From Hydrogenophaga intermedia (lineage in GTDB: Bacteria > Pseudomonadota > Gammaproteobacteria > Burkholderiales > Burkholderiaceae_C): 64,000 nt of DNA. The position numbers and the translations under genes are program-made. The notes below the pieces were generated by a model that worked only from the letters and a program-made list of their open reading frames with translations, searched no databases and was not told the DNA's origin. Position 1 is the first letter of the stretch. Each line of letters opens with the position of its first letter. Shown one piece after another: positions 46,087 to 57,798 of this stretch. The DNA is taken from positions 124,001 to 188,000 of the forward strand of contig NZ_JAMBNO010000010.1 in the NCBI RefSeq assembly GCF_023715105.1, read 5' to 3'.

Positions 46087-47336
46087 TTCGCCACCCCCGC
46101 CACGCGCTTGCCCACACCCAGCGCTGCGAACACCGACAGCGCCAGCACCACCGCACCGCCCGCCAGGGTCGCGGCATACCAGCCACGGTCCATGAACAGA
46201 CCGAAGATCAGCGGCGAGAGGGCGAAGCCGACATCCAGGCCGGAATACACCGTGCCGTAGACGCGGCCCGTGGCGCCCTTGGGGGTGGCCCGCTTGATGA
46301 GCATGTCGCGGCTGGGCCCGGCCACGCCGACCGCAAAGCCGGTGGCGGCCAGCACAACCATGGTGCCCGCTTCGCCGAACCAGCCGGTGGCGCACAGCAA
46401 CATGAACAACGCGCCCAGACCCATGGCCCAGGCCACCACCACGTCGCTGGAGATGCGGTGCTGCTGGCCGTACACCGACACGAAACCGCCGACGAACATG
46501 CCCGCCGCCGCACACAGCATGTAGGCGCTGACGGTGACGGTGGCCGCCTCCATCGAGGTGCCGTAGAGGGCTTGCAGGATGGACGGCGCAAAGCTCTGCA
46601 CCACCGCGAGCGTCATGGTGGAGAGCAGAAAGAACGCAAAGCACCACCACACCACGGGCAGCTTGAGGAAGGCCAGGTCGTGCTCGGTGGCCGTGCCGTC
46701 GGGCTGGCGCGGCGCGCGCACCACCACCTCGGTGAGCAGCTTGTCGCGCTGCCACCAGAGCAGCGCGAGCACCGCCACGTAGAGCACCGCGGCCGCGTGG
46801 TACGCGGTACGCCAGTCGCTCAGTGCGGTGATGCCGACCAGGAAACTGGGCGCCAGCGCCCAGCCCAGGTTGCCGGTGAGGCCGTGTGCGCTGAACGCGT
46901 GACCCAGGCGCGGGGCCGACACCCGCTGGTTGAGGATGGTGAAATCACAAGGATGGAACGGGGCGTTGCCGATGCCGGCCAGCACCGCCACCGCCATCAG
47001 CCCGGCGTAGCCCGTGGCCTGCGAGGCGACCAGCGAGGCCACCAGAAAGCAGCCGATGGCGGCAAACAGCACCGGGCGTGCGCCCACGCGGTCGACGAGA
47101 AAGCCCGAGAGCGCCTGGCCGATGCCGGAGATGACGAAGAACACGGTCATCAACAGCCCGACGTCGGCGAAGCCGAGGCCGAAGTCGCGGATGAACACCG
47201 GAAACAAGGGCGCGAGCAGCAGATGCGAAAAATGCGAGGTGCCGTGCGCCAGGCCGACCAGCCCGATGACGGTGGCGTCCTGCTTGAGGGGAACAGGGTT
47301 GGCAGGCGGCAGCGCGCCCAGCGTGGCAGAGGTCAT
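46083..47336 (-). CDS. MFS transporter
   Basis: This 417-residue major facilitator has about 12 hydrophobic helices. Motif A appears in the loop after helix 2 (SGFLVDRVGARPVLF) and the second-half equivalent is around RVYGTVYSGLDVGFALSP. The N-terminal GLAHGTSHFSHLLLAPLFPV is characteristic of a family of uncharacterised transporters. It is coupled to the ThDP enzyme by a four-base overlap, so it probably imports that enzyme's substrate or exports its product. Confidence 0.88.
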   Translation of the reverse strand: MTSATLGALPPANPVPLKQDATVIGLVGLAHGTSHFSHLLLAPLFPVFIRDFGLGFADVGLLMTVFFVISGIGQALSGFLVDRVGARPVLFAAIGCFLVASLVASQATGYAGLMAVAVLAGIGNAPFHPCDFTILNQRVSAPRLGHAFSAHGLTGNLGWALAPSFLVGITALSDWRTAYHAAAVLYVAVLALLWWQRDKLLTEVVVRAPRQPDGTATEHDLAFLKLPVVWWCFAFFLLSTMTLAVVQSFAPSILQALYGTSMEAATVTVSAYMLCAAAGMFVGGFVSVYGQQHRISSDVVVAWAMGLGALFMLLCATGWFGEAGTMVVLAATGFAVGVAGPSRDMLIKRATPKGATGRVYGTVYSGLDVGFALSPLIFGLFMDRGWYAATLAGGAVVLALSVFAALGVGKRVAGVAK

Positions 47337-47408
47337 GGAACGAGATGGTAGCGAGGGCGGCGCCCTGGCGCTGCCCGATGGGCGACTTGCGGACCGACCG
47401 CTCAGTGC

Positions 47409-49841
47409 TCAGTGCTGACTGACGGGTTCGAGCACGGGTGGCGGGCCGGCAGTGAGCACGGCGTCCAGCGCGGCCTGCACCACCGGGCGGGCCTCCACCG
47501 GGCGCAGCCAGCGGTTGCGGATCAGGCGCACACAGACACGCTTGGTCATGGAATGCGCGCGCCCGCCACGGCTGGTGAACATGAACAGCGTGCCGCGGTT
47601 GCTGGCCCAGGTGAGCTGCGCGCGCAACCATTCGCCATGGGAGTAAAGGTCGACCCAGGCACCCTCGCGCAACGAGAGCAACAGCTGCTCGGCATCGAGC
47701 GCGCTTTCGTCTTCCAGCGCGCCGCTGGTGCTGGTGTCGAACTCGGCGCCGTGCAGACTGCCGTAATCGGTGGCGATGGTGTCCTCGAAGCCGGCGCTGG
47801 CCATCTCGTTCTTGCCGAGCCAGGGTTGGTCAGCCGCCTTGGGCACGCGCTGCTCCGGGGTGGCCGGGGCGAGTTCTTCGAGCACCAGCAGCGCGGTGGC
47901 GGCCTCGTCGTCAAGCGGAATCGGATCGCTGTGGCCGCTGTCGCTGCGCACCTTGGCGCGGCGCAGGCCGAGCACCGGCTCGTGCAGGCGCAGCAACGCG
48001 TCGAAGAAGGTCTGCGTCTCGGCCGGCGACTTGCCCAGCACCTCCAGGCCTCGCCGCAGCGTCTTCACCAGCCCGGGGACGATGCGGAACAGCTCGGCTG
48101 GACGGCGCAGCGTCACATCCTTCTTGATGCTCCAGAGCAAGTCGGAGACCGCCTTGCGATAGGCGTTGAGGTCCTCCTGCGTGGCGGGCAGGCCCATCTC
48201 GGCCGACGCCAGCACCAGCGACCAGCTGCCGTAGATGAAGTCGAGGATGAACCCCGGCGCGTTCTCGACGTCGGGGCGCTGGCTCAGGTCCCAGGCGATG
48301 CGGTCGGCCAGCGCCTGGCGGTCTTCCGCGTGGCGCAGCGCCCGCAGCTGGTCGTTCTTGACCTGTTCTTCCCGCTCGTCCTGCGAGCGCCAGTGGCCGC
48401 GCAATTGCTCCAGCGTCTCGCCGAAGGCCTTGGGGTCATCGCTGGCGCGTTCGTTGAGGGTGCGGAAGGCCTCGCGCACCGGCGCGAAGAAGGAGTCGAA
48501 CTCCTCGCTGAACTCGTCGTTGTAGCGAAAGCTGCGCTGCGCCACGCTTTCCACCAGGCGGCGCGCAGGGTGGTTGTCCTCGCCGAAGAAGCGCGGCTGC
48601 GTCATGGCCTGCTGCAGCAGGGCCGGCTCGAGCGCCACCACCGCTTCGCGCACCGGGGCCAGAAGCAACGGGTCGCGCGCCACCTGATTGACCAGCTTGC
48701 GCACCACGTCCAGGCCGACTGCCTGGGCCACCGATTGCGCGTGCTCCTTGAGTTCGAGCAGCATGCGCGTGCGCTCGGTGGCGCTGGCGGCCTTGCCCCA
48801 TTCGCCGCTCAGTTGCGAGCCGATGCTGACGTGACGCACCGGGCGGTCCACCGCCGGCAGATCGCGAAAGCGCGTGCGTTCCTCTTCCAGCACCACCTCG
48901 TCGAGCACCGGCAGCGCGGCCTGCGCCGCGAGCTCGGCTCGCTCGCGTTCGAGCGCGCGGTAGTAGCTCGCATCAAGCCGTTGCTCGAACGCCGGGCCGC
49001 CCTGCTCCAGGAACTGCTGCATCACGTCGTGATCGAGCATCGGCGCGCTGCGCGCGAGGTCGGCCATGGGCGGCAGCCATTGCGTTTCGGCGTGGGCGGT
49101 TTGTGACTGCGTGGACGGCATGGCCATGCCGCCGGGCGTGAACTCGAAGTCGAGCAGATCGCGCTTGGGCGGAGGCGGCGGTTTGGTGGCCTGCGGGTCG
49201 GCCACCAGGCGCACACGGTAGCTGGCCTCCTGCACGTTGGCCTTCTGCAGCGTGAGCGCGAGCTGCTCGTACAGCGTGCGCAGCTCACGGCCCAGGGGCG
49301 TGGCCAGGTGGCGCATCCACAGGGTGCGGATCTCGGGGTCGCTCTCGCTGCCGGCGATGAGATCGCGCAACACCCGCACGTAAACCGAGGGCCGCATCGG
49401 GTTCTTCTCGGCATGCACGCTGTGCAGGCCGATCAGCGAGCTCATGCGGGCGTCCAGGACAGCCAGGGCCTGCTCCACCTCGGGCAGCAGGTTCTGCAGC
49501 ACCTTGGCCGATTCGATCGATTCGTTGACGGCGCTGTCGTCCACCAACGCCAGCAGCTCGGAGTTCGACAGCAATGCCATCGACGATGTATTGCCTTCGT
49601 TGTACCCGTTCTGCAAAGCGCCCTTGAGGCGCTGCGCGAACGCCGGGCCCCAGGTCTGGCGGTGCTTGATCAGGGTGTACCAGGCGCGGGCACAGCGGTC
49701 GCGGGCGGCGACGTCGCGCTGGTCCTTTTCCTCCTGCTGCAGCGAACTGACCGCCACATCGATGCAGCGGCCCAGCGAGGGCGCGGCATGGCGCACGGCT
49801 TCATCGAAGCACTGTTCGAGCAGGGGTGAGTTGACCGGCAT
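47409..49841 (-). CDS. DUF1631 family protein
   Basis: This 810-residue protein matches in form the DUF1631 family of proteobacteria: a mostly helical, charged protein without signal peptide or membrane helix. The N-terminal third (RCARAWYTLIKHRQTWGPAF, then YNEGNTSSMALLSNSELLALVDD) is the most recognisable part. The C-terminal end (LTWASNRGTLFMFTSRGGRAHSMTKR) looks like a separate small beta domain, similar in style to PilZ-like modules in this family. I chose the ATG at 49841. Function is unknown. Confidence 0.8.
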   Translation of the reverse strand: MPVNSPLLEQCFDEAVRHAAPSLGRCIDVAVSSLQQEEKDQRDVAARDRCARAWYTLIKHRQTWGPAFAQRLKGALQNGYNEGNTSSMALLSNSELLALVDDSAVNESIESAKVLQNLLPEVEQALAVLDARMSSLIGLHSVHAEKNPMRPSVYVRVLRDLIAGSESDPEIRTLWMRHLATPLGRELRTLYEQLALTLQKANVQEASYRVRLVADPQATKPPPPPKRDLLDFEFTPGGMAMPSTQSQTAHAETQWLPPMADLARSAPMLDHDVMQQFLEQGGPAFEQRLDASYYRALERERAELAAQAALPVLDEVVLEEERTRFRDLPAVDRPVRHVSIGSQLSGEWGKAASATERTRMLLELKEHAQSVAQAVGLDVVRKLVNQVARDPLLLAPVREAVVALEPALLQQAMTQPRFFGEDNHPARRLVESVAQRSFRYNDEFSEEFDSFFAPVREAFRTLNERASDDPKAFGETLEQLRGHWRSQDEREEQVKNDQLRALRHAEDRQALADRIAWDLSQRPDVENAPGFILDFIYGSWSLVLASAEMGLPATQEDLNAYRKAVSDLLWSIKKDVTLRRPAELFRIVPGLVKTLRRGLEVLGKSPAETQTFFDALLRLHEPVLGLRRAKVRSDSGHSDPIPLDDEAATALLVLEELAPATPEQRVPKAADQPWLGKNEMASAGFEDTIATDYGSLHGAEFDTSTSGALEDESALDAEQLLLSLREGAWVDLYSHGEWLRAQLTWASNRGTLFMFTSRGGRAHSMTKRVCVRLIRNRWLRPVEARPVVQAALDAVLTAGPPPVLEPVSQH

Positions 49842-50061
49842 GGCCTGGGATTGGGGCAATCGTCACGTGAAACAGGTCACGGTTATAGCCGCGCCGTGCG
49901 TGAACGATGTGGTGATCGGCCGATTTCCGGACGACCCAAGGCTTTGAGGTTCCGACCGGTCATGCGGGGTGGGCGGACGGTTGGCGCGGTTCTTGTCTGC
50001 ACCACGGTCGACAGGGGTTTCAAGCGCCTGTCACGCACCTCATGCACTGTTTCGGCCACCC

Positions 50062-50313
50062 ATGGAGACACCGCTTTACAACCGAACCCCTCATGCGTGG
50101 CAGGCCCTGGCCCGCCCGGATGGACAGGGCCTGGGCCGCCAGGCCCACACGCTGCTGCTGCTGGCCAACGGCCGGCGCACGTTGCGCGAGCTCTCGCGCC
50201 TGCTCGACGAGGACGTGAGCGAGGCCGCCCGGCAACTCGCCGCGCAGGGCTACCTGCAGGACGTGCGCGCTGTCAACGCGCCCGAAGCCGAGCCCGAGGA
50301 CGAGACCGTATAA
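50062..50313 (+). CDS. 83-residue hypothetical protein with HTH-like helices
   Basis: I do not recognise this 83-residue protein. METPLYNRTPHAWQALARPDG is followed by a helical region (HTLLLLANGRRTLRELSRLLD, then SEAARQLAAQGYLQDV) that reads like a winged-helix fold, and an acidic tail (EAEPEDETV). I chose the ATG at 50062; the reading frame extends upstream without family-like sequence. It is divergent from DUF1631 across 220 bases and convergent with clpB. Confidence 0.65.
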   Translation: METPLYNRTPHAWQALARPDGQGLGRQAHTLLLLANGRRTLRELSRLLDEDVSEAARQLAAQGYLQDVRAVNAPEAEPEDETV

Positions 50314-50327
50314 GACAAAGGTACGCA

Positions 50328-50345
50328 GCCCGACCTCGGTCGGGG
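50328..50345. terminator. hairpin between convergent genes before clpB end
   Basis: A perfect 8-base stem (GCCCGACC/GGTCGGGC-like) encloses a TC loop between the stop codons of the 83-residue gene and clpB. There is no T-run, so it is a possible rather than certain bidirectional terminator. Confidence 0.45.
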
Positions 50346-50350
50346 CGCGA

Positions 50351-52957
<2,607 letters not shown>

Positions 52958-52991
52958 GGACAGGCGCTCCGGAAAAAGTGGATTGCCGGAC

Positions 52992-53019
52992 ACATGGCGC
53001 CAGCCAGGCCGATTTCAAG
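52992..53019 (-). promoter_or_regulatory. sigma-32 promoter of clpB
   Basis: On the minus strand a perfect CTTGAAA (53019-53013) is followed after 13 bases by CGCCATGT (52999-52992), which matches CCCCATNT at seven of eight positions. The start would be about 28 bases before the clpB ATG. Confidence 0.75.
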
Positions 53020-53049
53020 GCAAGGCCCCTGCCGCGGCCTTGACCGGGA

Positions 53050-53802
53050 TCAATACCGCCAGTAGGCGTAGCCCCAGGCCGTCTCGAAACCCAGTCGCTG
53101 GTAGAGCGACAGCGCCGGCGCGTTGCTGGCGTCCACCTGGAGGAACACGCGTTCGACGCCGCGCTGCCGGGCCTCGGTGGCCATGGCGCGCATCACCGCG
53201 CCTGCCAGGCCCCGCCGCCGCTGCGCAGCCGCCGTTCGCATGCCGTGCACACCGAGCCAGCCGTGGCCGAAGCTGGCCGCGCCACAGGCCAGGGTGACGC
53301 CGTTCTCCCGCAGGCTCGCGTAGCGCGTGCCCACCGCGCGCGCCAGGGCACGCGAGCGGCTGGCGCCGTCCACCGGATCCAGGCCTTCGCCCAGGAACAT
53401 GGCCAGCCAGGCGGCGTCGGGCCGATCTTCCAGCACGGCATCGGGCCCTGGCCGGGCCGGCAGGCGCTCCAGCAGGTCGGCCACGCTGGTCGCCTGCGTC
53501 AGGGTGGGCTGGCGCCGCGTGAAGCCGCGCTGGCCGAGCGCGGTGTGGAAGGTGGCGAAGGACGGCACATCGGGCAGCCGCCACGCGGGCGCAAACCCGC
53601 GCTCGCGGTAGCGTTGAACGATGGTGTCGATGAGCCCCACATCGGGCTCGGCGTGGGAGAGCGGCACCGCACACTGCGCGCGCCCCACGGTGCCTGGGTC
53701 CATCGGCAGCAGCCAGCCGGGCACGGTGTCGTCGAGTTGCTCGGGGGCCACCGCCTGCACGGTGGCGCGCTCCAGCGAGTCGACGTCGGCGGCGCCCCGC
53801 AT
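53050..53802 (-). CDS. GNAT-family N-acetyltransferase
   Basis: This 250-residue protein carries one GNAT domain in its C-terminal half. The acetyl-CoA loop is in QRRRGLAGAVMRAMATEARQ, followed by VFLQVDASNAPALSLYQRLGF, the typical last strand and helix. The N-terminal half is less conserved and may be a decayed second GNAT fold. It begins eight bases after moaE, so it is probably in the molybdenum-cofactor operon. The substrate is unknown. Confidence 0.82.
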   Translation of the reverse strand: MRGAADVDSLERATVQAVAPEQLDDTVPGWLLPMDPGTVGRAQCAVPLSHAEPDVGLIDTIVQRYRERGFAPAWRLPDVPSFATFHTALGQRGFTRRQPTLTQATSVADLLERLPARPGPDAVLEDRPDAAWLAMFLGEGLDPVDGASRSRALARAVGTRYASLRENGVTLACGAASFGHGWLGVHGMRTAAAQRRRGLAGAVMRAMATEARQRGVERVFLQVDASNAPALSLYQRLGFETAWGYAYWRY

Positions 53803-53810
53803 GGCCAGAC

Positions 53811-54284
53811 TCAGGCGTTGTCGGCCCGGATGCCCCAGCGCGCCAGGGCGGCGTCGTCGCTCACGCGGGCATCGACCCAGCGCGCGCCCTCGGGCGTCTG
53901 TTCCTTCTTCCAGAACGGCGCCTGCGTCTTGAGGTAATCCATCAGGAACTCGCAGGCCTGGAAGCTCTGGCCGCGGTGGGCAGAGCTGACGATGACGAGC
54001 ACGATCTGGTCCAGCGGCTTGAGCAGGCCCACGCGGTGGATCACGCGCGCGCCCAGAATGTCGAAGCGCTTGAAGGCCTCGTCGATCATGCCCTCGATGG
54101 CCTTCTCGGTCATGCCCGGGTAGTGCTCAAGCTCCATGGCACTGACCGCTTGACCGTCGTTGCGATCCCGGACCGTGCCGATGAAGCTGCAGACCGCGCC
54201 GATGCCCTTGTCCTGCAGGCGCAGCAGCGCCACCTCGGTGCTGAGGTCGAAATCGGTGGTCTGGATGCTGACGCGGGCGGTCAA
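53811..54284 (-). CDS. moaE: molybdopterin synthase catalytic subunit MoaE
   Basis: MoaE, with MoaD, inserts the two dithiolene sulfurs into precursor Z. The 157-residue protein has CSFIGTVRD, MELEHYPGMTEKAI, VIHRVGLLKPLD, VIVSSAHRGQSFQAC and the catalytic lysine region LKTQAPFWKKE. The start is TTG at 54284: AGGAGG lies five bases upstream at ideal spacing, and the next in-frame ATG is far inside the domain. It begins one base after the moaD stop. Confidence 0.94.
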   Translation of the reverse strand: MTARVSIQTTDFDLSTEVALLRLQDKGIGAVCSFIGTVRDRNDGQAVSAMELEHYPGMTEKAIEGMIDEAFKRFDILGARVIHRVGLLKPLDQIVLVIVSSAHRGQSFQACEFLMDYLKTQAPFWKKEQTPEGARWVDARVSDDAALARWGIRADNA

Positions 54285-54285
54285 G

Positions 54286-54540
54286 TCAACCTCCTGTCAC
54301 CGGTGGAAAGAAAGCGACCTCGGCGCCATCGCTCAGCGCGGCGGACTCGTCGGCCATGGTCTGGTTGAGCGAGACGCGCACCGCGCGCCCACGCGCCAGC
54401 GCCTCGGCGTGCGCGCCGCCGCGAGCGATGAGTTCATCGCGCAGCGCGGCCAGCGTGGTGGCGCCGGTGCTGATGCGTTCGGCACCGGTGCCGATGGCCT
54501 CGCGGATAGAGGCGAAATAGCGCAGCTGGATGGTGTTCAT
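54286..54540 (-). CDS. moaD: molybdopterin synthase sulfur-carrier subunit MoaD
   Basis: MoaD is the ubiquitin-like sulfur donor of molybdopterin synthase. The 84-residue protein begins IQLRYFASIREAIG and ends FFPPVTGG, with the C-terminal Gly-Gly that is thiocarboxylated. The ATG at 54540 overlaps the moeA stop by four bases. The codons for the last glycines form the AGGAGG ribosome site of moaE. Confidence 0.94.
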   Translation of the reverse strand: MNTIQLRYFASIREAIGTGAERISTGATTLAALRDELIARGGAHAEALARGRAVRVSLNQTMADESAALSDGAEVAFFPPVTGG

Positions 54541-55820
54541 GCGAGCAGGTCCGACAAGGCGATGTAGTGCACGGTGTCGCCGGGAGCGATGGTGGTGCCG
54601 GCGGGGTTGTCGACCAGGCCGTCGGCCCACACGGTGGAGGTGAGCACGCCCGAGCTCTGGTTGGGGAACAGGTCGAGGCCACCCTGCGCATTGCGGCGCA
54701 CGCGCAGGAACTCGCGGCGCTTGTCGGCGCGCGGCACCGCGAAATCGGCGCGCAGCGGCATGGCCGGCGGCAGGCGCGGCGCCGCGGCGTCGGCCACGCC
54801 CTGCAGCTTGAGCAGGAAGGGCCGCACCAGCAGCAGGAAGGTGACGTAGCTCGACACCGGGTTGCCTGGCAGGCCGATGAAGTGGCTGCGGCCCGTGACG
54901 CCTGGATCGCGTCGCACGTGGCCGTAGGCAAACGGCTTGCCCGGCTTCATGGCGATCTGCCAGAGGTCGAGCGCGCCCAGCTGCTGCACGGCGGGCTTGA
55001 TGTGATCTTCCTCACCCACGGACACGCCGCCGCTGGTGAGGATGAGGTCGTGGTGGTCGGCCGCCGTCTTGAGCGCGGCCAGCGTGGCCTCGCGCTTGTC
55101 GGGCACGATGCCGAGGTCGCTCACCTCGCAGCCGAAGCGCTGCAGCAGCGCTCGCAGGAAGAAGCGGTTGGAGTTGTAGATGGCGCCGGGCTTCATGGCC
55201 TCGGGCGGCACCTCGCCGGGCATCACGAGTTCGTCGCCGGTGGAAAACAGCGCCACGCGCGGGCGGCGTGCCACGCGCAGATGCGCCAGGCCCAGGCTGG
55301 CCGCCAGGCCCAGCGCGGCTTCGTCGAGCCGCTGGCCGCGTGCAAGCACCACGGCACCACGCGTCACGTCCTCGCCGGCGCGGCGCACCCATTGGCCGGG
55401 CTGCGGCACGGCGTCGATGTGAACGGCGTGGAAATCGCCACCGACTTCACGCGTGTCTTCCTGCATCACCACGGCGTCGGCGCCCGCGGGCAATGGCGCG
55501 CCGGTGAAGATGCGCGCGCAGGTGCCGGGCTTGAGCGGCGTGCCCGCGTGGCCGGCAGGAATGCGCTGGGTCACGGGCAGCACGGCACCCTTCTCGGTGA
55601 CGTCGGCGCAGCGCAGCGCATAGCCGTCCATGGACGAGTTGTCGTTGGGCGGCACCTGCAGCGCGCTTACCAGGTCCTGCGCGAGCACGCGGCCGACGGC
55701 CTCGAACGTGGCCACCGATTCGGTCTCGTCCTCGTTTCGGGTCAACGGCTCGGCGTTGCGGAGCAAGGCATCGAGCGCGTCGTCCAGGGACATCAGGGGG
55801 GCGCGCGCCGGGGCGTTCAT
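54537..55820 (-). CDS. moeA: molybdopterin molybdenumtransferase
   Basis: MoeA inserts molybdate into adenylated molybdopterin. The 427-residue protein has the four-domain layout: PPNDNSSMDGYALR in the N-terminal part, IFTGAPLPAGADAVVMQEDT, the MPT-binding LILTSGGVSVGEEDHIK and the MKPGKPFAYG and IGLPGNPVSS stretches. The start ATG at 55820 overlaps the mobB stop by four bases. Confidence 0.96.
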   Translation of the reverse strand: MNAPARAPLMSLDDALDALLRNAEPLTRNEDETESVATFEAVGRVLAQDLVSALQVPPNDNSSMDGYALRCADVTEKGAVLPVTQRIPAGHAGTPLKPGTCARIFTGAPLPAGADAVVMQEDTREVGGDFHAVHIDAVPQPGQWVRRAGEDVTRGAVVLARGQRLDEAALGLAASLGLAHLRVARRPRVALFSTGDELVMPGEVPPEAMKPGAIYNSNRFFLRALLQRFGCEVSDLGIVPDKREATLAALKTAADHHDLILTSGGVSVGEEDHIKPAVQQLGALDLWQIAMKPGKPFAYGHVRRDPGVTGRSHFIGLPGNPVSSYVTFLLLVRPFLLKLQGVADAAAPRLPPAMPLRADFAVPRADKRREFLRVRRNAQGGLDLFPNQSSGVLTSTVWADGLVDNPAGTTIAPGDTVHYIALSDLLA

Positions 55821-56365
55821 GTCTCGTCGGGTCTTGTGTAGTGGAACCGGCTGGCATTGTCGATCAGCCACGCGGCCACGTCATCGGGTGCGTTCAAATC
55901 CAGCACGGGCCGTGCGGGTGGTTCGGGCAACTGCGGGGCGCTGTCGGTGGCGACGGCAAGCACCCGGGGCTGGCCGGGGTAGATCACCGGCTGGCCGCTG
56001 GCCGCGCGCCAGACTTCGATCTTGGGCAAGTTGCTGCGCTTGAAGCCTTCGACCAACACCCAGTCGACGCCCTCGCTCAGGCGCGCGATGAGGGCGTGCA
56101 CATCGTGCTCGGTGTCGGTTTCGTACTCGCGCATGATGACCATCCGCCGGGGCGACGCGGCCACGATCTCGACCGCGCCGGCCTCGCGGTGGCGCCAGGT
56201 GTCCTTGCCCGGGTGGTCGATGTCGAAGTTGTGGTGCGCGTGCTTGATGACGGACACACGCAGACCGCGAAAACGCAGCGCCGGGATGAGCTGCTCGACC
56301 AGCGTGGTCTTGCCCGAGCCCGAGAAGCCGGCAAACCCGACGACGTGCATGCGGGGCCGGCTCAC
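55817..56365 (-). CDS. mobB: molybdopterin-guanine dinucleotide adapter MobB
   Basis: MobB is a GTP-binding partner of MobA in making the guanine dinucleotide cofactor. The 182-residue protein has Walker A (GFSGSGKTTLVEQL), the conserved KHAHHNFDIDHPGKDTWRHREAG and LVEGFKRSNLPKIEVWR. The start is probably GTG at 56365, overlapping the thrC stop (GTGA). An ATG five codons in, at 56350, gives a more compact N-terminus and is possible. Confidence 0.93.
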   Translation of the reverse strand: MSRPRMHVVGFAGFSGSGKTTLVEQLIPALRFRGLRVSVIKHAHHNFDIDHPGKDTWRHREAGAVEIVAASPRRMVIMREYETDTEHDVHALIARLSEGVDWVLVEGFKRSNLPKIEVWRAASGQPVIYPGQPRVLAVATDSAPQLPEPPARPVLDLNAPDDVAAWLIDNASRFHYTRPDET

Positions 56366-57798
56366 GCGCAGTGTTCGGCGATATACGCCTTGATGCGGGC
56401 CACATCGGCGGGCATGACCTGCACCCGCTTGGGCAACGCTTCGATGCCCGCGTACGCGGCCGGGCGCTCGGGCTCGTGGCCCAGCGCCTCGACGATGGTT
56501 TCGGCGAACTTGATCGGCAGCGCGGTTTCCAGCACCACCATGGGCACACCGGGCGCCAAGTGCTCGCGCGCGACCTTCACGCCGTCGGCCGTGTGGGTAT
56601 CGATCACCACGGCAAAGCGCCGATCGACATCGCGAATGGTGGCCAGGCGATCGGCGTGCGTGCTCTTGCCGCTGAGGAAGCCGTACCTGCCCGCGGCGTC
56701 GGCGAACGCGGGATCGGCGCTCAGGTCGAAGCGGCCCTCGCGCGCCAGCGCGTCGTGGAACAGCGCCTTGCAGCGCGCGGCGTCGCGGCCCACGAGATCG
56801 AACACGAAGCGCTCGAAATTGCTCGCCTTGGAGATGTCCATCGACGGGCTGGAAGTCTCGTGCGTGTCGGCGCTGCCGCGCACGCGGTAGACGCCGGTGC
56901 GGAAAAACTCGTCGAGCACGTCGTTCTCGTTGGTGGCCACCACGAGATGCGCAATCGGCAGGCCCATCTGGCGCGCCACGTGGCCGGCGCAGACGTTGCC
57001 GAAGTTGCCACTGGGCACGGTGAAGCTCACGCGCTGCGTGTCGTTCGACGTCGCCTGGAAGTAGCCCGCAAAGTAGTAAACGACCTGCGCCAGCAGGCGC
57101 GCCCAGTTGATCGAGTTGACGGTGCCGATCTTGTGCGCGCGCTTGAAGGCCAGGTCATTGCTGACGGCCTTGACGATGTCCTGGCAGTCGTCGAACACAC
57201 CTTCGACAGCGATGTTGTGGATGTTCGGGTCCATCAGGCTGAACATCTGCGCCTGCTGGAACGGGCTCATGCGCCCGTGCGGACTGAGCATGAACACGCG
57301 CACGCCGCGCTTGCCCTTCATGGCGTGCTCGGCGGCGCTGCCGGTGTCGCCGCTGGTGGCGCCCAGGATGTTGAGCTCTTCGCCGCGGCGGCCCAGTTCG
57401 TACTCGAACAGGTTGCCGAGCAATTGCATGGCCATGTCCTTGAAGGCCAGCGTGGGGCCGTTGGACAGGGCTTCGAGGTAGAAGCCGTCCTGCAGTTGCT
57501 TGAGCGGCACGATGGCCGCATTGCCGAACACCGCCTCGGTGTAGGTGCGCTCGCACAGCGTGCGCAGGTCATCGGCAGCAATGTCGTCGATGTAGAGCGA
57601 GAGGATCTCGAAAGCCAGCGCGGCATAGCCGCCCGGCCGACCCTCACCGTACACGGCCCGCAGGTGCTGCAAAGCGGCGGCGTCCAGCTGCGGATAGCGT
57701 TCGGGCAGGTACAGACCGCCATCGGGGGCCAGGCCCTCCAGAAGGATCTCGCAGAAGCGCTTGCGGTCGGGGTGCCCGCGCGTGGAGAGGTAGCGCAT
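56362..57798 (-). CDS. thrC: threonine synthase
   Basis: ThrC converts phosphohomoserine to threonine with PLP. The 478-residue protein begins MRYLSTRGHPDRKRFCEILLEGLAPDGGLYLPE, the usual N-terminus of the long proteobacterial form. The PLP lysine lies in SNGPTLAFKDMAMQLLG. The phosphate-binding loop ATSGDTGSAAEHA and VPSGNFGNVCAGHVA are also present. Its ATG shares one base with the hom stop. Confidence 0.97.
   Translation of the reverse strand: MRYLSTRGHPDRKRFCEILLEGLAPDGGLYLPERYPQLDAAALQHLRAVYGEGRPGGYAALAFEILSLYIDDIAADDLRTLCERTYTEAVFGNAAIVPLKQLQDGFYLEALSNGPTLAFKDMAMQLLGNLFEYELGRRGEELNILGATSGDTGSAAEHAMKGKRGVRVFMLSPHGRMSPFQQAQMFSLMDPNIHNIAVEGVFDDCQDIVKAVSNDLAFKRAHKIGTVNSINWARLLAQVVYYFAGYFQATSNDTQRVSFTVPSGNFGNVCAGHVARQMGLPIAHLVVATNENDVLDEFFRTGVYRVRGSADTHETSSPSMDISKASNFERFVFDLVGRDAARCKALFHDALAREGRFDLSADPAFADAAGRYGFLSGKSTHADRLATIRDVDRRFAVVIDTHTADGVKVAREHLAPGVPMVVLETALPIKFAETIVEALGHEPERPAAYAGIEALPKRVQVMPADVARIKAYIAEHCA

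Noticed and set aside
44347..46755. Apparent 802-residue fusion of the ThDP enzyme
   Set aside because: The extra N-terminal part is the MFS gene in another frame. The ATGA overlap at 46083-46086 gives the real start.
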